DNA of 64,000 nucleotides from Trichomonas vaginalis G3 (lineage: Eukaryota > Parabasalia > Trichomonadida > Trichomonadidae). Where the stretch lies: contig NC_067206.1 in NCBI RefSeq assembly GCF_026262505.1, positions 5,670,879 through 5,734,878 on the forward strand, written 5' to 3'. The stretch's first letter is position 1, and the number at the start of each line of letters is the position of its first letter. A model generated the notes under the pieces. It searched no databases, had not been told where the DNA came from, and saw nothing but the letters and a program-made list of their open reading frames with translations. The translations under genes were made by a program, and so were the position numbers. This document shows positions 43,285 to 52,060 of this stretch, in pieces.

Positions 43285-43309
43285 TGCTTCTTCGCGAAGA
43301 AGCATTAAG
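43280..43309. repeat. Perfect 30-bp palindrome at element/gene junction
   Basis: The 30 bp centred between 43294 and 43295 (ending CGAAGAAGCATTAAG) are perfectly self-complementary. The left half adjoins the right TIR of the 1.68-kb element and the right half is coding sequence of the SLC35-like gene, so the left half looks like an inverted copy of the first coding bases. Confidence 0.95.
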
Positions 43310-44222
43310 TAATCCTACAGGTGGACTTAATTGGAAATTTCCATTCTATGCAGCCTTATTTGCAACTTTGGATCTTTCAGCCACAGTACTATCAGGAATT
43401 GCACTACTTTACGTCGATGCAAGTATCGTTTCGATTCTTAAAGGTTTCATCATCGTATTTACAAAACTTTTGACCTGGATGTTCCTCGGCCAGCGTCCAA
43501 TTTCATACGAGAACCTATGAATCTTCCTTGTTATGCTCGGCTTAGCCTTCGTTGGAGGCTCAGCAGTTGGAGTTCACATGTCAAACGAAGAACACAAGAA
43601 ATCTTTCATCAAAACTTTATTTGGACTTGGCTTATGCCTTGCTGGACAAGTTTTTCAGTCAATTCAATATGTTCTTGAAGAAAAGCTGATGAAAGGTGTT
43701 GGAATCAAACCAATCAACTCTCTATTCCTTGTTGGTTCTGAAGGAATTGCTGGATCCATTGTATCTTTTGCTGTTGTTTATCCTGTTGTTAACAGAATTC
43801 CAGGAAAAGATCACGGATCATATGAAAACTTCAAGAATGACATGTACATGTTATTCCACAACAATAAGATATTGCTTCTTGTTCTGTTGGATATCTTTGG
43901 TTTGACTCTCTACAACTGGTCATCATTTGCTTACACGAAATATGTAACAGCTGTTGCAAAGACAATTTTACATGCTATAACAACTATTTTCATATGGGCT
44001 ACTATGGTCATTTTGCACTACACATTGAGCAAAAATCTTGGAGAAGCTATTACTTATTGGGCATTTTTGGAAGGAGCTGGATTCGTATTGATGATTCTTG
44101 GATCTGTTGTATTCAAGAATACGAAAGAAATTGGTGAAAAATGGGTGAAATCTTGCTGCTGTTGCCTATTGAGAAGAGACACGTCTGTCTCAGATGCCCA
44201 AATCAATCCTCTTTTGATTTAA
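43284..44222 (+). pseudogene. SLC35F-like (DMT superfamily) transporter, beheaded and with one internal TGA
   Basis: From 43284 the frame reads an EamA/SLC35F6-like transporter (FPFYAALFATLDLSATVLSG, then ILKGFIIVFTKLLTWMFLGQ). One TGA (43518-43520) interrupts it; the same frame then continues without a break for 233 codons to 44222. The first two or so membrane helices expected for the family are missing, and the upstream DNA is the TIR of a mobile element. About seven helices remain, followed by a Cys-rich tail (SCCCCLLRRD). The likely former role was metabolite or nucleotide-sugar transport. Loss of the 5' end plus the stop make a pseudogene the best reading. Confidence 0.85.
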
Positions 44223-44378
44223 TTTTTTTTTAGTTTATTTAAATAATAAATTTCTATTTTGTTAAACTTTTTTGTTAGCTTTCTTTACACAGTGTTTTAA
44301 AAGAATGGATTCTGAATATAAAAGTACTTTAATATTACCACCCTTAATGATAAAAGTTAATTTATTGGCTTTAAAAAG

Positions 44379-44438
44379 GCAGGGCTTTCATTCTGGAACT
44401 CCTACTCTTCGCTTGGAGCCTCAGAATGAAAACCCTGC
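44379..44438. repeat. Long imperfect hairpin
   Basis: The arms GCAGGGCTTTCATTCTG and CAGAATGAAAACCCTGC pair with one mismatch, and inner GGAACTCC/GGAGCCTC continue the stem around a 12-nt loop with a CTTCG centre. It is a GC-richer island 160 bp after the SLC35-like stop. Confidence 0.85.
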
Positions 44439-44558
44439 ACTAGAAAAACACATGTTGAATCCAAATTTTTAATTATTATTGAAATTTTTAATTATTCTTT
44501 CAAGAAGCATCTGATGTATATAAACATTATGAAATTTTAATGCTATATCAAGAGGGGC

Positions 44559-46023
44559 TTATTTATTTACATCTTTTTCATTAATATTTGCACCATGTGA
44601 AATAAGAAGTTCAGCAGTTTCTTTTCTATTAAATTCTGCTGCATAATGAAGAGCGGTTTTTCCTATTCTATCTTTTTCATTAATATTTGCACCATGTGAA
44701 ATAAGAAGTTCGGCAGTTTCTTTTCTATTAAATTCTGCTGCATAATGAAGAGCGGTTTTTCCTATTCTATCTTTTTCATTAATATTTGCACCATGTGAAA
44801 TAAGAAGTTCGGCATTTTCTTTTCTATTAAATTCTGCTGCATAATGAAGAGCGGTTTTTCCTATTCTATCTTTTTCATTAATATTTGCACCATGTGAAAT
44901 AAGAAGTTCGGTAAATTCTTTATAATTTTGCAGTGTTGCATAATGAAGAGCGATTTTCCCAACTATATCTTTTTCATTGATATTTGCACCATGTGAAATA
45001 AGAAGTTTGGCCGTTTCTTTTCTATTAGAACGTGCTGCATTTTGAAGAGCCGTTCTTCCAACTTTATCTTTTTCATTAATATTTGCACCGTGTGAAATAA
45101 GATACTCAACTATTTTTATATTATTGTTCTGTGATGCATAATGAAGAGCCGTTCTTCCAAATTTATCTTTTTCATTAATATTTGCACCATGTGAAAGGAA
45201 ATATTCGCAAAAGGATGGAATATCAAACCATGCTGAATAAATAAAACATATGTTAAAATCATTAGTTTGATCGAAAAAAACTAAAAATGATTCAAGATTA
45301 TTATATGCTCCGCAATCATATAAATTGATCGTTATATTGTATTCGTTCATCAAGAATGTAACAAAATCAATGTTGTGTGAAATAATTGCAAAATTCATGC
45401 ATGCTTCATCTGGTGTTTGATATTTCAAACATTCACTAATGATCTCTTGACACATATAAGTTATTTCTAAGTTAAATTTCGTTCTTAATAATTTGAAACA
45501 ATCAACTGCTCCATAGTAACAACATAATTCAAGTAATGAACATTTACCTGGGCAAGCAAGATATGAAAGGCCTATAAACCTATGATCTATATCAAAATCA
45601 TCTCTTTCAGTTAAATAGATGAATTTTACTTTGTCATTATGCATAATTGCTCTGTGAATCGCATTTTCTGGATGAATTTTGAGATTTTCAAAATTAATAA
45701 TACCATATTCTTTATAAAACGGTAAATTTGAAATAAGTTCAACTTTGTGATACCATATTCATCAGAAATGAGTTTGACAATATATAAATATGATTTTGAA
45801 TAGCGATATTTATACGGGATGATTTTTAAAATATCTCGTATAATATTTTGGGGAGGATATTTCCTTGAATCAATCAATCCTGTTTTGATCATTTTGTAAA
45901 TCGAGTTTAAATCTTCTTTTTTTCTGTTTTCAACTGATACAATACATTATATGAATCGATATAGTATTTATAGGTACTTCGCAATTCACTGTATTTATTT
46001 TGGTGAATGTCTTGAGCAGACAT
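44559..46023 (-). pseudogene. Ankyrin/DUF3447 family gene with two frameshifts and near-identical repeat expansion
   Basis: The ATG at 46023 opens MSAQDIHQNKYSELRS, matching the copy at 20274. The frame shifts in an A-run near 45915 and again near 45745, after which the frame ending at 44559 runs through the DUF3447 core and at least six complete ankyrin repeats. The last three repeats (TALHYAAEFNRKETAELLIS type, 33 residues) are almost identical at the DNA level (99-bp units), showing recent tandem expansion. Relative to the 20-kb copy an 11-residue piece (LNLSFLGGNQE) is missing after EITYMC. If the shifts are base-calling errors in homopolymers, the gene could be live. Confidence 0.85.
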
Positions 46024-47164
46024 GAAAAAAAATGAAATTTAAAAATTACCAAAAAATTTAATTTTACCATCAAAAAATATGGAATTTTCCATTTAAAATA
46101 TCTTTAAAAATCATTAGGATAAAAATACCTTGCTATACATATGGGGAACAAAGACCACAACATTTCAACGTTTTCCATAGTGGTGGTAAAATCGAAGAAA
46201 ACGTTGAAATTCGGAGAAAATCTGACATCAATTTTTTCCCCGGGTCATTTTTCTTATTTAACTCAATCTGTTATTTGAAAAAGTGTGTTATTATGCAAGA
46301 AGATATACTGCATTATATGTAAAAATGCATGTGCTTAATTAAAATGTGTTTTTACTAATTTGGTGTAAATATCTTGAATTTCTGATTGCAAAAAAATCTC
46401 AAAAGCAGAGGCTGTAAGAGATGCAGGAATATTCTTTGCAATATGAAAGCTATTAATACCCTGCTTTTGTCACCCCATAGTTGCTCTGTGGGTCTCTGTA
46501 TTGGGACAAAATCTCAAGTTTCAACAGTTTACGAAGTAACCAGCGAGAGTAATATCTCAGATCAGAGAAATACAATAATAAATAGATATAATATCTTAAA
46601 TGAATTATAATTGTTGTAGATATTATACTGGTATTATAGCTATGTATAGAGTTATAATGAGTAAAATGAACATTTGCATGAGCATTCTTTGATGCAGACA
46701 AGTCCATGGTTGATCTGGGTTGCAACATGCGGCCATATATACTATAATATATTAGTGTACATAATATATGAATTACTATGTTTCAGTCTAGAATTGTAAC
46801 TTCTGACGGTAACTATTTTTTTCATTATTTGTGAACAAAAAAAAATTAATTCATTTGTTTCTGACACTATTCGCACAGACATTTGTAATGGGAACATTCA
46901 GAAGGTAGTGTTATAACACAATTGTTCCATATCTACCATTATAACAGCTTAGAAATGAACTTTCTCCATTGAAATTATTGATTTATTCAAATTTGTTATA
47001 TAATTTTTGAAAATATGCAATATATAGATGTTGGCTTAAAGGTTATGTGAAAATCAATATCGCCGCAACAGCAATGATGTATATGTTGATTAGAGTCTAG
47101 CATACTGTGAAATTTTTGTATTAAGTTCAGATCTATAATCTATTGCTCATATATTGCCATTAAA
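46024..47164. other. Gene-free region with one 13-bp inverted repeat
   Basis: No supported gene is seen. TTTCAACGTTTTC at 46163-46175 pairs perfectly with 46197-46209 around a 21-nt loop. The frames at 46386-46610 and 46453-46728 overlap in opposite directions without motifs and are probably chance. Confidence 0.55.
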
Positions 47165-47388
47165 TTAAGGGTGCACTTATCACTTTTTGACATTCTCTCA
47201 ATTTTTTTGACATTCTAGTTTTTTTATCCAAATTTTCTAAGGTAAAAAAGGTTATTAACTTTGATCGGGATGAAGTTATTTTAAATCACCACTTAGTACT
47301 TTATATTACTGTTATACTTTTTTGCAATCACAATATAGATATTTTGATATTATGGGAGCATGTCAGAAAGTGGTAAGTGCACCCTTAA
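47165..47388. mobile_element. 224-bp MITE, TTAAGGGTGCAC family
   Basis: The left end reads TTAAGGGTGCACTTATCACT and the reverse complement of the right end is TTAAGGGTGCACTTACCACT. The arms match over about 33 bp with three mismatches. TTAA lies at both borders. The first 12 bp equal the termini of the 20284-21328 element, so both belong to one TTAA-target family. It sits 24 bp beyond the stop codon of the cysteine protease. A piece like its right subterminal part (CAGAAAGTGGTAAGTG) also occurs near 33410. Confidence 0.85.
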
Positions 47389-47412
47389 AAATGAAGTGAA
47401 AAAATTATTTTT

Positions 47413-48330
47413 TTACTGATCAATTGGGAAAATTGCTTCTGTGGCAATACCACACATATTTTCCTTATCTTTGGCAATTCTGATATATCCCTTCTCTCCC
47501 CAAGCAGATCCCCACGAGTTTCTAACAATCCAGTAGTTCTTTCCGCTTTCAGAACCGTATCCGACAACTCCAACACCATGATCGAGGCTCCACATCGAAC
47601 AGGCCGAGTCTTCATAGATACCGCCTGAGTATAGATGGAATGAAGCAAGAGATGCATCAATACCAACAGATGCTGGACCAATAGAAGAGATTTTTCTGGC
47701 AAGATCATCTTCATTTCCTAAATCTGCCCATTCGTACCTGGAAATCTGTGATACAGCTTTGGATGCATCAAATTTGCATACACCATCTCTAGCTGTATAT
47801 GGGTAATCTGTTTCTAGCATGAATTTTCCTTTCTGATTTTGAATAACGTAATCGTAGGACATGTACATCTCTCCACCGTTGCATCCGTGACATTTCTTGA
47901 CACAATCAACAAGATTTTGCTCCGAAAGCTTCCATAACTGGGTAAAAACAATTGCATATTGAGATTCTTGAGCTTGAATCGCAGAAAAGGCCCAGCAAGA
48001 TCCACATGCACCTTGATTCTGTACCTCGTTAACAACACATTTCTTTCTCCAATCAATTTGATCAGCAGCAACAGCATTTGATTTTGTAACTTTTCTTTCA
48101 ACTTTACTAGAGCGATATCCGAGAAGAGAACGATATTCTGTTGGAGTTAAATGTGCTAATCTGTTCATAGCGAGTGTAAAACCGAAGTTTGCAGCATTAT
48201 GTTCTTGAACATATCTTTTATTTGATAACCAAACGCCAAAGCGGAAGTTGTATTCATCTCCAGTAAAAATATTGCCAGTTTCACGCATCCAACCTAGAAA
48301 AGACCTTTCTTCATGACTTTGAATAAACAT
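47413..48330 (-). CDS. Papain-family (C1A) cysteine protease
   Basis: This 305-residue preproenzyme-like protein has a pro-region (about 1-88) with ERFNIN-like features (EYNFRFGVWLSNKRYVQEHN) and a mature domain starting near DWRKK (93). The catalytic residues are all present: Gln106 in NQGACGSCWAF, Cys112, His251 (SLDHGVGVVGY) and Asn271 (RNSWGSAWGEKGY). The length and the short N-terminus without a classical signal peptide are typical of trichomonad cathepsin L-like CPs, which are lysosomal or secreted virulence-related proteases. A TTAA-family MITE lies just downstream. Confidence 0.95.
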   Translation of the reverse strand: MFIQSHEERSFLGWMRETGNIFTGDEYNFRFGVWLSNKRYVQEHNAANFGFTLAMNRLAHLTPTEYRSLLGYRSSKVERKVTKSNAVAADQIDWRKKCVVNEVQNQGACGSCWAFSAIQAQESQYAIVFTQLWKLSEQNLVDCVKKCHGCNGGEMYMSYDYVIQNQKGKFMLETDYPYTARDGVCKFDASKAVSQISRYEWADLGNEDDLARKISSIGPASVGIDASLASFHLYSGGIYEDSACSMWSLDHGVGVVGYGSESGKNYWIVRNSWGSAWGEKGYIRIAKDKENMCGIATEAIFPIDQ

Positions 48331-48575
48331 TATTTTTTTATAAGAAAATGTAAATTATTCAATTTTGAAAATTTTGACAACGTAAAACAAATATACCTGT
48401 AATAATAAATTATTCAAAAATATATAAATAAAATCCATTCAATCAAATTCAATGCAATTTTCTCAAATTGTTGGCAGTTTGGAATTTTTCAAATTAATTA
48501 TATTCCATAATCAAACCATTTTTAACTTTTTTAAATTTTTACCACTTTTTATGAGTAAAGAAAATTTAATTTGTA

Positions 48576-49849
48576 TTACCCAGATTTTCCTTACTTTTAC
48601 CACCTCTCTAAAGCTGGGGACACCGCCTATCGTTGGGAGTAGCTATTAAATAGAACCACCAAGGGTATTTTTCGAACTGCCGGTGTATTGTAGTGTAAAC
48701 ATCCTACATAATAATTCATTATGCCAAGGTTTGATTCTCATTTAGCTAATTTTTTTCTTTTTTGGATCATGAATTTTTTTTGGGTCACTATAAGATTTGT
48801 TTCATGTTCTAAATCTGCTGCATATGTAATCTATTTTTATTTACCTATTTTTTAAAAATCTATTGGATTGCCAAATTTGAATATATTTAAAATCATAAAA
48901 ATCCAAAAAAACTATAAATATATGTTTTATGCATAGTGCCGATACTCAAATATCAGATTACTTAGATCCATGAATAATATCCGAATTTTTTTTCTTAAAA
49001 TTAAACTTCAAAACTTCTTCCAATCTTATTCTTCATCTATTGTAAATTTTTAAACCATTTTTTAAAATAATTTTGCGTAAATTTTATTCTCATGTTGTTT
49101 TAATCGAAAATTGATACATTTTCAAAAAAATAATATTGACTTATGAAATTCATTTTTAAGGTGAAATAGTATTGTTTTTATTAAAGTATATGAATAATAT
49201 ATAAAAAATTAATGAATAATATAAGCAGATTTTTAGTTTACAAAACAAATATGAGCAATGCAATTTCAAACTTTTGCTGGCAATTTCGATATTGCTCAAG
49301 TTTGTAGTATTTGTGATACCTATAACATCGGCTTAATCAAAATTCGATTTTTCTTATGAGTTATTGAGAAAATTTGATTGCAATGAGAAGGATTTCGACG
49401 TTTTTGATAAACTAAGAGCTGAGCTTTAGGGGTTCAGTTCATTTATGGCTGTAGTTTGATGCGTAGATCTCTTTTTTATTGTAAATTCTTTCAGCATGGA
49501 GATCGAGAATGAATCTTTTGAGAACTTTATGAGTTTTTACACCCGTAAAGAGGTCCTTCGAGGAAAGATAGTCCAGACTACATGAAGATGTGGGTTAACC
49601 AAAAAAATCCGATGGTTTCCCCATATTCATGTAGATCTTCGAAAAAATGAGCACCAAAAAAGCCAAAAAAATAGGCTTTTTATTGGATTTGTACACTAGA
49701 TCAATAACCTATTTAGGATCTGACACTCTTTTTAGCCAGAGATATGAGGTCCTTTCTAGGAAAACGATCTATTCATCCATAAAAAAATGAATTATCGTTT
49801 TCCCCAGAAATTACATGGGGAGTGGTAAAAGTAAGGAAAATCTGGGTAA
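48576..49849. mobile_element. 1.27-kb element with perfect 28-bp TIRs ending at a start codon
   Basis: 48576-48603 (TTACCCAGATTTTCCTTACT and eight more bases) is the exact reverse complement of 49822-49849. The interior has no long open frame; a partial duplicate around GAGGTCCTT occurs near 49549 and 49749. The right end abuts the ATG of the Hsp70-like gene at 49850, so the element supplies that gene's entire 5' flank. It is non-autonomous; the superfamily is unresolved (possible TA or AT target). Confidence 0.8.
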
Positions 49850-51652
49850 ATGAATTCTCATTATATTTCCTTAGATCTTGGCAATAAATTCTCTGTAGCA
49901 GCAGCACCTCGTGAAAATGGTGTTGATATACTCCAAAGTGAAACATTTGAACGCTTAATTCCATCCGTTTTAGGTTTTACGGATAGAAGATTACATTTTG
50001 GACAAATGGCCGCAGATTATCAAAATCAAAATCTCGATGGAACAATTACAAACACAAAATCATTAATAGGCTTAAAATGGGACTCCGAAAATCGTAAAAA
50101 ATTTGAAAAAACAATTACATACAAACTTGTCCAAATAGAAAATGGATTTACAGGTGTTGCAATACCTTTTGATGGGTCAACCATCACATTCAGACCGGCG
50201 CAATTAGTTGCTTTCATAATAAAATTACTTCTTCGAAACAAAGATACGAGAAGGATGAAACTTTTGTTTGTTACTGAACCATTTTGGGGTGACATTGAAC
50301 GAAAAATCATTCTTGCGGGCGCAGATATTGCTGGATTCAAAGTTCAGAGCATGGTCAATTCAACTACGGCTTCTGTGGTCAAGTTTTGCCATGAACATCC
50401 GAAATTTATACCTGAAGATCCAAAGGAGTCTCAGACAATCTGCTTCGTTGACTTCGGCGATTCTTCAATTACAATTACAATTGCGGAAATTACAAAAGGA
50501 TCCATTAAAATCCTGAACCACGTATTCGAAGAAAATCTTGGCGGTCGCGACTTTACACTTCTGTTTACGGATTACTTAATTGAGAAAGCTGAAGAAAAAT
50601 ATCATCTTAATTTTAACGAAATCGATACAAGATCGATACAAAGATTCAAGAGGGCTGCTGAAAAGATCAAATGCGCTCTTTCTGTCAACAAATCAATGAA
50701 GTTTGAAGTACCTTCAATAGGAGAAAAAGATATTTCAATAATTGTACAGAGAACTGACTTCGAAACTGCAGTCTCTCCACTTCTAAAGACATTAGATGCC
50801 ATTGCACGTGAAGCAAAAAGGAATAATCCAAATATTTCCTTCATTGAATTTTATGGCGGAGCTTCTCGGCCTCCTTGCGTCAAGGAAATCTTCCAGAAAG
50901 TGTTTGAATGCGATGTTCGACAGTCCCTTAATGCTGACGAGTGCATCGTGGCCGGTGCAGCCCATTTTTCTGTTTCAAAAGATTTAATTGTCACTGACAT
51001 CACATGTTATCCAACATACATCACTTACAAACTTCCTTCTGATGCAATGTTTAATGACATTCTCTTCAAATCAGGTACGAAATACGGAGAAAAGAAGTCA
51101 ATAGTCGTTTGTACAGTTGGAGATGTGACAATTTATGGAAATAATGGCGATATAATGAAGATATCATTCGAACAGAAGGAAGTTACGAAGATTAAGCTTG
51201 ATTTTGAGATAAATGAGTGTGGAATTATCGAATTAGTCTCTACAACATCACAAGTATCAGGACAACCTATTAAATACAATGTTATGGTACATGATAAACT
51301 CAGTTCTGATCAAATTGACGCTTTCCGACTCCTGATGACCGAAATTGAACTTCGGAATGAAGAAGGAGTCCTTTCAGAGCGTCTCAAAGGAGAACTGGAA
51401 GTTGCTCTGATGAATGTTGAGGGAGGAAAGGTCAAAGAATGGTTCGAAGAGAACGAAGGGTACTTAATGAGTTCTTTCCAGTACCAGGACGCTCTGAATG
51501 AACTTTCTGGAAAGAAATCAAATGCAAAACAAGAAGAATTCAGAACAAAAATTGATAAAATAATGGGAAAAATCAGCAAATTAGATGACCAGAAGACTCG
51601 CGCTCTACTGTATGATATAATCAAGAAGACAGAAGCTCATGCAATATTATAA
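49850..51652 (+). CDS. Divergent Hsp70/Hsp110-like ATPase protein
   Basis: This 600-residue protein has the actin/Hsp70 nucleotide fold. It starts ISLDLGNKFSVAAA where Hsp70 has GIDLGTTNS, then shows FVDFGDSSITI (phosphate 2), EENLGGRDFTLLF (Hsp70 NLGGxDFD) and FIEFYGGASRPPCVKEIF for the adenosine motif VGGSSRIPxV. Substitutions in nearly every signature, the spacing and the shortened substrate-binding part (about 390-600) place it near the Hsp110/SSE or Hsp70-like co-chaperones, which act as nucleotide exchange factors. There is no EEVD end, KDEL or transit peptide, so it is probably cytosolic. The start codon is adjacent to a mobile-element end. Confidence 0.85.
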   Translation: MNSHYISLDLGNKFSVAAAPRENGVDILQSETFERLIPSVLGFTDRRLHFGQMAADYQNQNLDGTITNTKSLIGLKWDSENRKKFEKTITYKLVQIENGFTGVAIPFDGSTITFRPAQLVAFIIKLLLRNKDTRRMKLLFVTEPFWGDIERKIILAGADIAGFKVQSMVNSTTASVVKFCHEHPKFIPEDPKESQTICFVDFGDSSITITIAEITKGSIKILNHVFEENLGGRDFTLLFTDYLIEKAEEKYHLNFNEIDTRSIQRFKRAAEKIKCALSVNKSMKFEVPSIGEKDISIIVQRTDFETAVSPLLKTLDAIAREAKRNNPNISFIEFYGGASRPPCVKEIFQKVFECDVRQSLNADECIVAGAAHFSVSKDLIVTDITCYPTYITYKLPSDAMFNDILFKSGTKYGEKKSIVVCTVGDVTIYGNNGDIMKISFEQKEVTKIKLDFEINECGIIELVSTTSQVSGQPIKYNVMVHDKLSSDQIDAFRLLMTEIELRNEEGVLSERLKGELEVALMNVEGGKVKEWFEENEGYLMSSFQYQDALNELSGKKSNAKQEEFRTKIDKIMGKISKLDDQKTRALLYDIIKKTEAHAIL

Positions 51653-52060
51653 AATATATTATTTGTTATAATAAAAAAAAGTTTAATTATTTGTAAATTT
51701 GACTTATTTAACGACTTCAAATACTAAAAGATGGAATGTTAGATTATCTAACAGTTATTAAATGGGAAAAGTGCTTAATATGCATTATTATCCCATAATC
51801 AAATTAGAAACTTGTGAAAGTGGTGTAGATCAATCAGTACATATCAAAAGAATGGAGTTTAAACATACTTCTTACAGCAGGAAGTGAATATTTAAATACT
51901 TCCATCACTATTAGTCACAATTATTGATTATATTAATTAATTTCTGGGAAATTTTTCTTATGTATTGAAACAGTAGATATGAACCTTCTAATACAGGGTG
52001 ATTTTCAATGCCCTGGATAAAAATAATTTCAATTAAGCAAAAACAAAAAATAATTTTTAT
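51653..52060. other. Convergent intergenic region
   Basis: No gene or repeat is recognised between the two 3' ends. Confidence 0.5.

Noticed and set aside
43518-43520. Selenocysteine at the in-frame TGA of the SLC35-like gene
   Set aside because: The family has no selenoprotein members known to me, no SECIS-like hairpin is evident, and the gene is already missing its 5' end.
46386-46728. Two overlapping short ORFs on opposite strands
   Set aside because: No motif, no promoter signal and mutual overlap; not supported.
48452-48649. 65-codon ORF crossing the left TIR of the 1.27-kb element
   Set aside because: It runs across an element border and is composed of AT-rich low-complexity residues.
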